Source: Daphnia carinata (lineage: Eukaryota > Arthropoda > Branchiopoda > Diplostraca > Daphniidae). From it: 64,000 nucleotides of DNA. Location of the stretch: positions 2,666,001 through 2,730,000 of the forward strand of contig NC_081333.1 in the NCBI RefSeq assembly GCF_022539665.2, written 5' to 3'. The notes beneath the pieces are model-generated. The model made no database searches and had not been told where the DNA came from. It worked only from the letters and a program-made list of their open reading frames with translations. Position numbers and translations under genes: made by a program. Positions 1 through 13,310 of this stretch are shown in pieces; the first letter of the stretch is position 1; every line of letters begins with the position of its first letter.

Positions 1-494
1 TTCGCAACGCTCTTTTGCCTTTTTTCTCACAAACAGTGTTACAGCCATTTGTCGATGGCCATGTCCCCACACTTTGGCCAAAATGTCGTCTACTCTGCAG
101 AAGAAAATTCCGCAACATAAAGAACAGCAGTCCTTTCACCTTTAAGATAGCCATTTGTGTTGCTCTTTTGATGGCCGTGAGTAAACTGCATTTTTCCTGT
201 TGCCGTTGGGCTTTGCTGAACACAAGGAAAAAAAAAAAAAACTGTTCATCCTTTGCACGCAAATGTGCATTTCTTTAGCGGTCGGGACGCCATAGCGGGT
301 GGGGGGGGAGGGGGCGAGTCCTGTAAGCAAAAAAGGTCTTTCGGCAGATGCCCTTCGGACGACCTATTTTCTTATATAACTGCAACAGTTCTTCTCCTTT
401 GTGTTTCGTTCGGCTAAATGTAATCCGTCTCTCTCGTTCTCTTTTCGTGTGGAATACATAATCGCACAGACAAAGAGTCTGAAAGACAAAAGAA

Positions 495-532
<38 letters not shown>

Positions 533-1266
533 TCGAACGCGCTGATGACTAAATAGGGTTGACGATGTTCTAAATAACAAAAGGCCCTTTTTTAATGGAA
601 AAGCTTGTTTTCTTTTCTTTTTTTTTTTTTCCTTATTAACTTTTTTTTTTCTCTCTCTCTTTTTGTTGAGGGTATATAACGAAAGAACAAAATCCTGCTC
701 TAATAAACAATAAAGAAAAGAAAAAAAAAAAAAAAAAAAACAACTCGTATTTTTATTGCTTGTTCGAAAAAAATGGCGGTCCTTTACGACGTGTGTGTTA
801 AACAAAAGAGGAAACCTACTTTCCTTCTCTCGAGCTTAGAGTTACTTTGCTATTCATAAACAACTGCCTTTTTTTCTTTTCTTGTTTCTCTTGACATTAG
901 CGACATCAACGCCGTTCACGGTCGTATATCATTCGTAAGCATGTCTTTTTGGAAATGGATTTTGCCCTTTTTCTTGTGTACATTTTTTGCTACATAGCTG
1001 CCAATCAAGACGGTAAATAAGGAAACTACACGATCGTTTCGCTCAATGATGTGGAAGATTTTCGTCGTGTTTTTCTTTCTTTTCTTTTTATTTTTAACAC
1101 CAACACCAACTTCTAGTGGCACATATAGAAATAGCTGAATGCGTGGGGGATTTTGTGCAAGTAAGACGAATGAATCAGCCCTTTTTTATTATCCTTTGTT
1201 TCCGAGAATATCACGTAATCAAGGAGCCCTCGTGAGTAGTGAGTTTTCTTATAGGCAACAATGTCG

Positions 1267-1285
1267 ACACACACACACACACACA
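1267..1285. repeat. (AC)n microsatellite
   Basis: A run of about nine perfect AC dinucleotides. A (TG)n run lies at 1476-1499, so the two complementary-type repeats sit about 200 bp apart. Confidence 0.9.
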
Positions 1286-3106
1286 TGCGCAAGAACGGAT
1301 ACAGAAAATAAAAGCTACGTCATTTTCTATTTGGTTTCAACATTTTCGGTAAATATATATAACTATGTATAAACCTACTGTTACATACACACACAGCTAC
1401 ACACACAAATTTTAGAATATTTTTTTTTTTTGTTTGTGTGTGTGTATATCTATTATGTCCGTATAGGCTATGATGCTGTGTGTGTGTGTGTGTGTGTGTA
1501 TAAGAATTCCCGCTGGCTATACAACAATACCAAACAAGGCAATCCGGTTGGTGATTTATCAACAACACCCGTGCGTCCTTCTCCTTTCCTCCTCTTTTCT
1601 CTGCAATGCTTTTTATATTTTTATAGAGGTATAGGACAGCAGCTATATCGTAAGAAGGATTGTCACTGGGCCAACATCTGTCAGTTGTGCATTTTGCCTT
1701 TAAAGAAAAAAAAAAAAAATCAAATAAAAAGGGCCACCAAAAATACAGTTGAACATTTCAGACGTGATTATACTACCGATGTAGATCCCATACAAACGTC
1801 CGCCTTATAAGTCTAACGCATATAACTCTTTTCACTATGGATATCAGCCCCGGTTTTTGGTTTTCGTACACACACGCAAAAGGAGGAGTCACATTGATTT
1901 GGACAGTTCCAAACAAGGAGAAATATTATAAGAGATGATCGGAGCTAGTGATTGCATATACACATACGTTATATATAAAAAGGATTATCACTTTTGTAAG
2001 CTCATCTGTGCAGCGTCACCTATTTCTTTTTTTTTTCCTTCCTAGGGCACTGATTGTGTATGGAATTTGGGTGTTAATCTATAGAGTCTTGTATAGAGCA
2101 GCCTGTTTTTTTTTTATGCTCAGTTATATAAAATATATGGGATGATGATCAAATGAAATCCGATCACAAACGTTCGAGCGAATAGAGAAAAAAAACGACG
2201 TGAGACCAATCAGGTTTTTTTTTTATGATTACGTCTAGCCAGCAGTTTATATATGCCTCACAACATTTGGCTCCTTTTTTTTTTTATTCCTGAAAGTCAT
2301 AAAAAATAAAACGGGATTTTTGTTTTTTTTTTCAAAAATAAATTGGAGAAACGGGGGGTTTCGAATAAATTAATCGGGGTGCCTCTATGCGGATAACGCG
2401 ATCGTTTGATTGCCAATCAGTTGAACAGCCCAGCACATATCGAAGGTATAAAAAAAAAAAAAACATTTAATCGTTTCGAAAAGGCGGGAATGTTCGTTAA
2501 CTTTAGTCACGCTACCAACTCGTTTTTTTTTTTTTCTTGAACCTGGCTGGTTCATTTTTTTTGATAAAGAAAAAAGAAAAACCAGAAATGATTAAATGCT
2601 GTATTCAAATGTACAATATTCTTGATATTAAAAATAAGGTTCGAGAGAATGTTGCACAAGATCGCAGCGGGTCCAATAACTCCCGCGTTCAGACGCAATT
2701 TTGTTTTCTATTTTATTACACTGCACGCTTGTGTGTAAGCGAGGTCTTGTACACACACACAGCACGACGATGATGTCACGCGATACACAGAGCCCCTTAA
2801 AAAAAAAAAAAAAAAGAAATACGGATACGTATTTTGTTTTCGTCTTGTGCGGTCAACTTGATGATGACATTCGAACGCACCCAACGAAAACGATTTTATT
2901 TTTTTTTATTATTTGCCTCTTGATAGCCAATTTTCGATGGCTTTTTAAACGATCGAAAATAACAGCTGCGTAAATGGCAGGCTTTCGAGTTATATAGACC
3001 TATTTACGAGACCGTTTATAAAGCAATTGGCGCTCGGCAAAAAAAAAAAATGCCAGGTGTTGCGTGACGCCCTTTTGTTTGGCTCTCTTTTGTTGTGAAC
3101 GATCGT

Positions 3107-3112
<6 letters not shown>

Positions 3113-3138
<26 letters not shown>
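3113..3138. repeat. (TG)n microsatellite
   Basis: About 13 perfect TG dinucleotides. Similar tracts occur at 3817-3836 (CA) and around 4319-4343 (TG), within the non-coding left flank. Confidence 0.9.
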
Positions 3139-3139
<1 letters not shown>

Positions 3140-4151
3140 CTAACGCACCCAACGATTACAAAAATAAATACACCAAATACCACTGAAAGTATAATTGCAT
3201 GCACACAAAGTTCGTATATATATACTGTATATATATAAATACAGGCAAAGATGGATAGGATTCGTGTATACATAGAAGGCCATACGAAATAATCAGCTAT
3301 TGTTTCACTTGATTTTTTTTTTTTTTTTTTGATGAAATAAATATGAGAATAGACAACGTCACGATGCACATGTTTTGTATATACAAGAAAAAAGGCTGCA
3401 CGCATTTTTTAAAGACAGCATTTGTTTCTCGTCTCAACCCCCCAACCCCCTACTGTTACGTGCTTTAAAAGAGATATATATACAATAGAACAGGAGCAAA
3501 CTCAAAACAATATATACGTTATCCTGCTGGCTGTTGTATAGTTGGGTTCTTTATGTATCTATTATATATAGAAAAAAAAAAAAAAAAAAGCCTCTATACT
3601 TTTTGAAACAGTTTCTTTTCTCTAATGGTTGAGGGCTGTTTTCACTCCAGCACACACACGGTCCGTCTTCTTTTATTGTGTACTGTTGGTGTGGCATCTT
3701 GCAGTCGAGACTTCTATTCATCGATGTCGTGGTAAATACTGCACAGCCCAACCGTCTATATACGCTGTGTTTGTTCAACAGTTTTGACCCAAACACAGCA
3801 CTCAAAAAAGCCACCCCACACACACACACACACACAAAATAAGAAAAGCCGTGCGATAACAAGTAAAAGCGTATGGCACCTTTTGGTGTGTGTCTTGAAC
3901 GTTTTTTTTTTTTTTTTTTTTGTTACGTTCGAAACCAAGGTCGTTACGAAAAAAACAAAATTATTTTGAATATTTAATGAGGCGGGAACGAAGTATTGAC
4001 GTCCCGACACTTGTTAAATTATTTTTGAATTCAAGCCCATTTTTTTTTCTTCCTTTTTAAATAGTACGACTCAATCATCGGAATTGAGGGGGGGGGGATG
4101 CTCTTCTATCTCGTGATAATCATCTATACACGCCGTTCGGAAGAGAGAACG

Positions 4152-4185
4152 CATGAATAATATTTCCTTTTCAATATTATTCATG
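4152..4185. repeat. Perfect 13-bp inverted repeat (hairpin)
   Basis: Positions 4152-4164 are the exact reverse complement of 4173-4185, separated by an 8-base loop of pyrimidines. The stem is AT-rich (CATGAATAATATT). No gene is adjacent and no element with matching ends is visible, so its role is unknown. Confidence 0.8.
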
Positions 4186-5182
4186 AGTTTAAAAAAAAAA
4201 AAATATATAATCTTCTTCTTTTTAAAAAATTCTTTACTTTAAAATGTAAGACACAATCCCTTTTCATTTTCTTGAAAGTTTCTCGCTCTACCAGTTCTAT
4301 ATCCTCCATGTTCTGCTCTGTGTGTGTGTGTGTCTGTGTGTGTGACGAGTAATAAGACGATTATGACCATCATTACTGGGTCTTTCATTATCAGCTTTAT
4401 TAGATGGGCGGTGAAGTCCGGAGCGGGTCCCGGCTTTTTCTACAGTCCGTTCATTATTTTTTTTTTTTTTATTTTCCCGTACTCTTTGAACGAACTGTTT
4501 TATATATACCGCATCACAGTCTAGACAATCGAAAGCTTCTTCTCTGACATAGCGATAGATTTGAAGAAAAATTGAGGACGCAGTTGTAAAACTTTAAACC
4601 TTTTTTTTTTTTTTTTTTATCAGATTGAGTGTTTTATTTAAGGTTGAATGATTAAATTCATGTAAATTCCCTTGCAGCGGACAACAACTAACACGGGGCA
4701 TACATCATCATCGTTATTCAAATTTCGAATCATTTGGGGCTGGTGGGGGGTGTGTGGGCCCCATAGCCAATATTTTTATTTATAGCACTGGAGGGGTAGA
4801 ATTGACACACTGAAACATAAATACCTAAATTATTATTGCTTTCTATAGCACCACGTTATATAAATATACCTTTTTTCTTCTCCTTTTTCTTCTTCTTCTT
4901 CAAACATCTCAACGCTGAGTCGCTAGTCTGCGATAAAAAAAAAAAAAAAAAAAAAAAAGAAAAGAAAAAAGGAAAAATTTAGTTGTCAACCTTCTTTCTA
5001 TAGACAGTGCCGCGTCGTTGTCTTTCCATGCATTCTTTTTTACGAGGCACCACTCGGAGGCCTATCTTTTCAATGTGGAAAAGAAATAAAGCCAAGAGTC
5101 CATTTCCGAAACGCACCGTTTCCCAAAAATACACTCACTCGTATAGATTTCCTTTGGCGTTCACACGGAGTATTTTTGAGAG

Positions 5183-5215
<33 letters not shown>

Positions 5216-6413
5216 AAGATAAAGCCATCAAACAGAGTGTGAGGGAGAATATGGTCTGTATAAAAATATATATATATTTATAAAAGAATAGTACATAAGA
5301 AAGAGATAGAAGAAGCTGTCGGGGAATTCCTGAGAGAAGCAGAGTTGATTGCCTGTTGGATGTGTCATCAAATCCAACTCTCAATCATGTCAGACTCTTC
5401 TTTTTTTTTTTTTTTTTTTTTTCTCCTATTCTTTCTTTCTTCTCCCCCCTCCACCTTTCGTTCCTTCCGTATGCCCCCCGAAAATAGATCTCACAAAAGA
5501 CATGGACTTCTTATGCTATACGTAACATTTTTCTGTGTTATAGATAGATAGCCTTTTCTCTTCTGTTCCATACATTTTTTTTTTATTGCATTTCATTTTT
5601 CCTTCCCCCCCCCCCCTTTTTATTGCATTTTTTTTTATGGGTATCCTTTTTAAACGGCCAAATGGCGTGTAACGGCGTGTTCTTACGTAAGAATTTTTTC
5701 TTTTTCCTTTCTCCAGCATTCAAGGAAAAAAAAAAAAAAAAAGGGCCAAAAAATTAAAAGCGTTGACATCTCGAAAAGATATTTTTTTTTTTGCTTAGTC
5801 CAATGATTCACGATTGAATTGTTTTAAAAATGCTGTTCCGCGCAGGGAGGGAAATGTAAAAAGAAGAAATGAAACCCGTACGTATCAGATATCATTTCTT
5901 TCAAGAAAAAAAAAAAAAATAAATAAAAAATAATAAACCAATAGAAAATTGAAGAATACAAGTATAGTATCGTATGAAAAGACAATAACAGGCGTGGTTA
6001 TCTAATATCACAAAAGGGTCGATGTAGCCTCTAGTCAGCAATAGCTGACGCCATCCTGTCGCCTATACTTTCCAATCATTTTTTTTTTCCAATCAAATAA
6101 TAATCAAAAAAAAAATTAAAAAATAAAACGATGAAATTTGAATCGCTTAGTCGCCGAGATCAATTTAGAAATCCCAATTTCTAAATATTCTCCCGCTGAT
6201 CCGAAAAAAAATGCTTTCCTTCGTTTAAAAACAAAACAAACCCATCTGCCATCACCGGGTCTAATGTTTTAAACATTTCTTTTTCTTTTTCCTTTTTCGC
6301 TATAGCCCTCTAGGTAATTTCTTAAGGATCAGTAGCCAAAGAGAAAGAATCTTGACCGTCTTGTTTTTGCTCGACGTGGTTCGTCAGTTTTGCATCCAAG
6401 AAAAACAAACGCC

Positions 6414-9400
6414 ATGATGAGCTCCGTCTCGACGTTGGTGTTGATGGGGTTAGCCGTTGCGTGGCTACTATCCGTGCCAACGACGGCAACAGGCAGCAGC
6501 TCAACTAAGGTATGTATAAATATTTTTATTATAATTCTATTCAGCGGAGGTATTCACAAACAAAACAAATGAAAAAAAAAACAAAAAAACAAACAAATAT
6601 TCAAACACCTGTGCCGTGAAAAGTTTCAACAGCTGGCAGAAATCTGTTTTCTCTTGCTCGTGAATTTCAATAAACAAAACAAGAGGCGGAATCAATCACG
6701 ACCGCCTTTACCCTTTGCCAGATGACTAACACATGGATTATTATTACGTAAAAAAAAAAATAATAATAATAATAATAAATATATATGTAGAAACTCCTTG
6801 GGTGGCTCCACGCAATCTGCTGCGTCTTATTAAAAAATTTTTTTGCTGATGGACCCGCCCGTCAAAACTCGGCGAAAGGCCAACCTAAATATGAAGACTC
6901 GGGCGACGAAAACCTACGCGCTGGCCGTTAGACGGGAATAGAAATCGAGACGTTGCCCAGTTTAGACAAAAAAAAACACAAAACACAAAACATTTTCTTT
7001 CGCAACAAAAGTCAAATGAATTATTCAGAAATTTAATACATTTCATCTCCTTTTGTTTCGTAGTACGTCTCGTCGTCAAGGAATTTTTATTGTGACCAAC
7101 TCGAAACTCGGCGAAAGACAAGCGAATGCCATTTGTGGGTTTCGGGTGGCCTTCCCCTCTCAAACAAACGCCCGCCATTGTTGCACACACGCCCTTTTTT
7201 CTTTCTTTTTTTTTCTTTCGTGAATTTTCGCTTGTATTAGACACGGAAGATTGTTGAATGATACGCAATATTGATAATTATCGGCTGCTTGTGCGGACAC
7301 ACGAGGACAATGTTATCGTGTTTTCATATCGATTTCATTGTTATTTTGTTGTTGTTGTGTTACTGTCCGCACTTGTGCGTGTCACGTGTGTGCAGATAGG
7401 GAGATTAGTTAACAGCTCATTGAACCTGTTTTGTTTTTGTATTTTTATTTTCCTTGTTGCGTTCTTTGATCGCGTCGGATGGCATGGTCAGATAAACCCC
7501 TTCACACGCGTTCCTCCTGCGCACTCACGCGTGCTCCAATCCATTTTGCTATCGTGAAAAATGAAGAGCCGGTTGAGCTCGTGACTCTCTGGGCGTGTGC
7601 GGCTTCATCCGCAGCTATGCTATTTAAATATCGTGATCGTATTCATTTTTTTTTTTTCGTTTCGCCCCGCAGCCGCTTACCCGCATGTGCATTTCATTTC
7701 CATCCTCCCGCCCTTTGTTCGTAACAATATCATTTTTCTTTTTTTTTTTTTTTTTAACCTGTTTCCACATTAGCTCGTACCCTATACATGTTTACTTATG
7801 AAAAAAAAAATAATAAATAGATATATATATATATATATAAATGAACCCTCATAGGGAGATTATTTGTATTTCCAATTTGCATATCATTATTCAATCGCTT
7901 GTATTTATTAATTGTTCATTTTTTTCGTCTTCTTTATGAAAGGGCCACGATGCCCTGGAAGACGACACGGACGATGCGGCGGCGTATGCGCGTTACATGG
8001 CCGCCACGGAAGCGTCCGCTCCGCTGATGCAGCGCCGTTCGCAACAGCATCACGACCCGGCATCGGCTGCCGTTGGCCGCGCTAGTTCATCACCTTCTTC
8101 GGCTAGCACGGCCGTCAGCAGTAGTCATAGCGGTGGCGCTGGCAGGGCTCCGTTTAAAAGTATTTACCGCTCCTCGGGTGGTCACGTGACTCTGCTGCAT
8201 TCCACCGACTACTCGGCCGCCCGGCGCCGTTTGGTTCACGTCTGGAGCCCCTGGTCCGCTTGGTCGCCGTGCAGCCGGACTTGCGGAGGCGGAATCACCG
8301 CCAGACACCGCACCTGTAGAATTGAATACGCCAGGTGAAAATGAGCACAATGTTACCTAACGCAATTTCAATTCAATTTACGATGCAAAATAAAACAAAC
8401 AAAGGGTTTCGGAAGGCTCGGGAATCCGATCGAGTTATCAACAATGCATTGGAGAATCCTCTGAATATTCTTCGTGTAATCCACAGTCGTGCTCGACGGC
8501 AGCGGCCGGACATCCCGAAGATTTCCGGCTGTTTCAGTGTTCGCTCTACAACAATCGCACGATCAGGGGGCATTACGTCGCCACATGGACTCCCTATCAA
8601 ATGGGTATGATTCTAAATGAAACATTATTGAGACGTGGTTCGAAATGAGTCAATGCGTCGGTTTGACACGCAGGACCCAATCAGTGCGAATTGAGTTGCA
8701 GGGCAGGTAATAGACCCAACGGTCTGGTCTATTCATTCGGTAAAGTGCTGGACGGCACTCGTTGCACCATCGATCCTGAAAATCCTTACAAAGAATTCTG
8801 CATCAACGGTCGCTGTCTGGTAAGTTTCAAAATCGATCCCAAGCATCCCATGAAACTAAAATAAATGATGGTCGGATAATAGCCGCTGCGTATATATATC
8901 CATTAAATAATGATCGTGATCACGTTGCATCATTATTTACAGCTACAGGGCTATATATACGTAGGGCTAGAGGTGCTGCTGAAGAGAAATTGAACCATGT
9001 GACGATAAAACTGTCTTCCAACTTGACTGATGTTTATCTTTTGTGCATCTCTTTATTTTAAGTCTCCCTCTCTCCCCTCTTTTAAGCTACTTGTATCACT
9101 CCTTGTTGTTCAACATTTGTCTTTTTTTTTCTTATTTATTTTTTTTTCATAGGCGGTGGGCTGTGACGGACGGGTGGGGTCGGCGGCCAAACGCGACATG
9201 TGCCACGTCTGCGGCGGTAACAACGGCACGTGCCAGCGGGTTGCCGCTGTAACTTTCCCTCAGAGTGCCGACTTTACCGTTAAAACACGCAACCCTCAAC
9301 GACGTACATTTTTATTTTTCTAAATTGTTTGACACATTTTTCTTTTGGATGCGATATTGATGCAGATTTTAATTGTCTGGTTATTTTTGTTTGAAATTTT

Positions 9401-11463
9401 TCTAGTGACGGAAACGTATGGATATAGCCCGGTTGTTCGCATACCCCGAGGCGCTACGCATATCCGGTTGACCGATAACAGCAGTAATTATCTGGGTAAA
9501 TATGGAAAAAAAAATATATATATGGATTTAACTTTGGTCTGTCGTTTTTGTGGTGGATTGATTTTTGGAATTTTTATCTTTTAAAAAAAAAAAAAAGCTT
9601 TAATGGACGAACGAGAAAGGTATTTCCTGAACGGCAATTGGATCGTCGACTGGCCGGGCCGTTACGAAACAAACGGAGTGGCTTTCCAGTACGAGCGAAT
9701 CAAAGACTCGGAAGTCGTGCACAGCCGCGGACCTCTGCAACAAGATTTGATTGTTATGGTGCGTATCTCTTTCTAAATAATAAAAAAAAAAGTAGAAATC
9801 CTTTCCAACAGAAAAAAAAAAAGGGCGTCCTGTCTATAATGGCCTCAATGGTGGTGGTACCAGAACCATCGCGCTAGACCTATTGGATTGAAATCAATGA
9901 TGCGTGACTCTTCTGGCGTAGTGAGCATTACCAGATCATTGCCTCGTCGCCCGTATAACCTTTCCCAATTGCGTTCTGATGTAGTAGCGGGAAAAAATAG
10001 CGGCTTTCACTAATGGTGGATGTGCCATATCAAAGCCGATCAATGATCACATTTGGGCGAAGGGGGGTTGGGATTTAAACAGTTGGGTTGCTTTGAACGA
10101 GCTGGGCGCGTGATTCATCGATCAACAGCCGGATGAGTAGTTATTATATGTCCCCCCCCCCCCCCAATTTTTTTTTTTAGAAAGGTTGGGGGAGGGCGAT
10201 CTTTTGATGATGGCATTCCCACTCAATTGGCTTCATCAAGTTCGTGAACGATCTGGGTGTGGCGTGATCACGAATACATTGACCGAGGGCCTATACAGGC
10301 ACGCATTGGGAAGCGGTCGATTATGATAAACTGAGACGATCGTAACAGCGATAAGAAGCGGAAATAAAAGTTTGGGAAAAAAAAATATATGTATATTCAA
10401 CAGGTCCTGGTGCGAGAGAAAGACCCGGCCATTTATTACGAATACTGGCTACCACGTCAAGCGCAGATCTATCGGATGACCGTCGACGCGTTCACGTCCG
10501 ACGCTCAGCGGGTTGTCTCGGCTCGTCCGACCGTCGCCCCGACCACCGCCCTGCCCACGACGACAACTCGCAGGCCTGTCACGTCCAGGATGACGACGTC
10601 CAAACCGACGACGACGACGCCATCGGCCGTTATTTTCCAGCATCACAACAGCACGGCCGAAACGAATCCGAATGATTGGGAACAGTACGAGCCCCAACCG
10701 ACGGCCGCCAGTTTAGTGAGGAGTCCGCCGCGGATAACTTACGGCGGTTTCATGGTCCCTTTCTTTAATTCCATCACGACGACGACGACGACGCCCAGGA
10801 CGACGACGGCCACCAGCAAGCCGACGAAGAAGAGCCGGCCCAAGGGCTCGAAGAAAAAAGCGAACGGTGTTCACGATATTGAAGAAGTCCGCCATCATCT
10901 CGGCTTGATTCACAAAAAACCTCCGAAAACATCGGCCGTTAGAAGCGGGATCAGCAACGGACATCCGGGATCGTGTTCGGTTGACGGCTCTTGCTGGAAA
11001 ACGGTCAACGGAAAGAAACATTTCTGTCTCAGTGAATTCGGTAAGAATGAAATGACTTCATCTTATGTTGGGTTCATTTGATATTTAATGTTTTATTCTT
11101 TTCAATTCAGTTTTGCGATGTAAAGTGCTTGGATATGAAGTCATCAACGGCGAGACCCGCTACGAAGTGCAGGTGGTCCAATCATACAAGAACATGATCC
11201 CCATTTTGAACCGAGAATTCATCTGGGCGGAACCGGTAGCCGATTGTCCCTGCCCGGCCCCTTATCTCCGAACGGGCACCGACTACATCATCATGGGCAA
11301 GACGGACAGGAAATTTAGACGCAACGAGATCCGGTTGCTCCTCGACTCGGACAGTTACGTCCGCGTCTACAACCAAGCCAATGCCGAGCGCGTACTGCGC
11401 ATCCGCCGCGACGAGGCGAAATTCTGTCAGAAATATAAAACGAAATTCAATCTCACGACCTAA
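6414..11463 (+). CDS. ADAMTSL5: Secreted ADAMTS-like protein with C-terminal NTR domain (ADAMTSL5 type)
   Basis: Nine exons (6414-6509, 7943-8334, 8405-8604, 8674-8819, 9153-9303, 9406-9495, 9598-9758, 10404-11040, 11111-11463) join in frame to give 741 residues. Residues 1 to about 26 are a signal peptide. A thrombospondin type-1 repeat begins near residue 132, with the C-mannosylation motif WSPWSAW and the O-fucosylation motif CSRTCGGG, and closes in exon 3. The ADAMTS cysteine-rich region follows (CHVCGGNNGTC), then the spacer (IPRGATHIRL, ending near YYEYW). A Thr/Pro-rich, probably O-glycosylated linker lies at about 455-590, and a netrin-like module from about 607 to the end (DCPCPAP). 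There is no protease domain, so this is an extracellular matrix protein and not an enzyme. The TSR, cysteine-rich, spacer and NTR order matches vertebrate ADAMTSL5. The start was chosen because it gives a signal peptide. The acceptor before 9598 is preceded by an A-run with pyrimidines only further upstream. Confidence 0.9.
6510..7942 (+). other. First intron of the ADAMTS-like gene
   Basis: A 1.4 kb intron with poly-A/T runs and an ATA/TA microsatellite near 7820-7840. It is much longer than most other introns of this gene, so it may hold regulatory sequence. I see no exon in it. Confidence 0.6.
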
Positions 11464-12762
11464 TTCATTTCTTCTTCTTCTTTTTTAAATATTAATCTGT
11501 TTTAGTTTATTTTGTTGGCACAATAAGTCAGATTTATTAATGTCTTTTGCAGCATTTCTTGTATTGACGTTTGTACTCAACGACCCACCTACAATACCAG
11601 TCCGCTTTTGTGGAGTGGATTTGTTTGGACAAAAAAAAAAAATGAAAAAAAAAAAAAAAAAAAACAAGTGACGGTTGATATTTGAAATTTGTTATTGCCA
11701 TTGGCATCCTTCGATGTTGTGTCATTTAGTCTGGCGATAGACAGTATGAATAGCTAAGAAATTAAATGTATAAATATAATAATCATGGCATCAAATCATT
11801 TTTTTTTTGGTTAGCTTAGCAATAATTTGACATATGTAAATATGCGATTGTACAACCAACTTTCTGTTTATCATTTGTTTTTTTGCGTGCATAACATGTC
11901 CGTTGGAGTTGCCGTTTTTTTTTCTCCTTCGTCCGATGATTGTAATACAAGCTTTTCGTTTTGACTGTCAACTGTGTTCGTGACACGAATTTCGTGACCT
12001 TTGCTCCCCTTTATCCGTTGATTGTTTCCCTTGCTCCGTTCTGTTGCCATGAGAAATCGTTGAATATTCTCAAACACAATTTGAACTCCTTTTTTCTTTC
12101 GTTTTTCTTTCCCGCGTGACACCAATTTGTCCGACCGCATAACATATATAGAAGAAAAACTCAAATTGGGAAAAAACAAATTCGAAAGATTATTCTTGAG
12201 CAGAGACAAATCCTTGAGCACCATCTAGGGAATTGTTTTCGTGATAGCTACGAACGAACGGTGAACGCGGTACGATAATCTACCACTCGACGGCGTCGGC
12301 AAGTTTTCGGGAGAGTTATAAACCTTCCCCACGGTCCAGACAAATGTTTTTTTTTTTGACATTGATGGATGATTGGGACCGACATTTGCCTTGTTCGTTA
12401 TTTTATTTTATTTTACTTTCTTAAAGATCCTTTTTCTTGACTGAACAGAATAAACACTTATCATTTTCTGCTGATTTTATTATGCATATCTTTCTAGCCG
12501 ATTCGGAAGGGCCAATGAAAACATTTTTACTCACGATAATATGTCTCCTGACATAAATCTAATTTCATGGTTACATTGTTTTATTTCTTCCATACTTTCC
12601 ATTACGTCCCCGTCCTGCTGTATAAGGAAATCCGCTTGCATATACAGTATACCCAGCAAGTTGCATCCCGCACGAAGAACGGTCACGATTTCAATTTCAA
12701 ATTTTTTTTTTGCGCTCGTTTCGATTAAAATTCTCTTGATTTCAAATGTATTTTCTTAGCTC
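11464..12762. other. 3' UTR and intergenic DNA
   Basis: This AT-rich stretch runs from the ADAMTS-like stop to the edge of the tandem duplication. An ATTAAA-type polyadenylation signal candidate lies near 11760. I see no gene; open frames here are short and poor in protein-like composition. Confidence 0.5.
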
Positions 12763-12799
12763 AAATGTTATAGTATTCAGAATAAAAGAAGATAACAAA

Positions 12800-13060
12800 A
12801 AAGATCGCGATCGATGCCCTCTGTACCCTACCTTGAAGCCTTGCCGGTCAAGACCATTGGAAGAAGTAGGGTCACGTGACGGTTGAAAGATGGGATAATA
12901 ATTACAGATATCTCCTACGAATTAATTCAGCATTTTTCCCTTTCCTTTCGGCCAAATGGCAACCGAAGGTCAAAACAGCTCCCGAATACTTTTGATAGAC
13001 TCCCAGCAGTCAAAAGAAACACTGTTCAACTTGAATAGGGTGAACGTAAACCTGCTTCCA
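12800..13060 (-). pseudogene. Decayed exon E1 of an unidentified secreted-type gene
   Basis: The minus strand is clearly similar to the open exon at 22477-22708 (HLAERKARKLLNQFVG region) but has in-frame stops and indels. One stop directly follows the codons for Arg-Glu-Leu. No other exon of this gene is visible nearby. It is a relic and marks the left end of duplicated unit 1. Confidence 0.55.
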
Positions 13061-13310
13061 GCGGTTCGGTTTCATCATTAGAGAACCAAAGGCATAGATC
13101 GAAGGGCGAAACACATGGACTGATGTCTGGAGAAAAATGTCAGCGTCACTTGAGAAGCGCAAGTGGAAGGTAGCGGTAGCTGAACGAGATATACCCCCCC
13201 CCCACCCCCCCCCCCCCAAAAAAAAAAAAAGAATAGAAAATCACGTGATCCACCGATGTGAAATTTTTAATAGTGATATCATTGTTTTTAAACGTCCCCA
13301 TTGGCAAAAA

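Larger units (their letters stand above)
1..6413. other. Homopolymer-rich non-coding region
   Basis: I see no supportable gene in this stretch. It is dominated by poly-A and poly-T runs (for example about 496-528, 5180-5213 and 5399-5422), CA/GT microsatellites and AT-rich spacer. The longest open frames consist mainly of Lys or Phe codons from homopolymers and have no protein-like composition. It could be upstream or regulatory DNA of the ADAMTS-like gene that starts at 6414, or an intron of a gene outside the window. Confidence 0.6.

Noticed and set aside
275-805. Open minus-strand frame of 176 codons
   Set aside because: It is made mostly of Lys/Phe codons from poly-A/T runs, with no splice support or protein-like stretch. 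The same holds for frames at 5070-5384 and 61928-62332.
8335-8486. Apparent non-canonical or frame-breaking intron between ADAMTS-like exons 2 and 3
   Set aside because: Using the acceptor at 8403-8404 gives a normal 70-bp GT-AG intron and restores the TSR cysteines, so no unusual splicing is needed.
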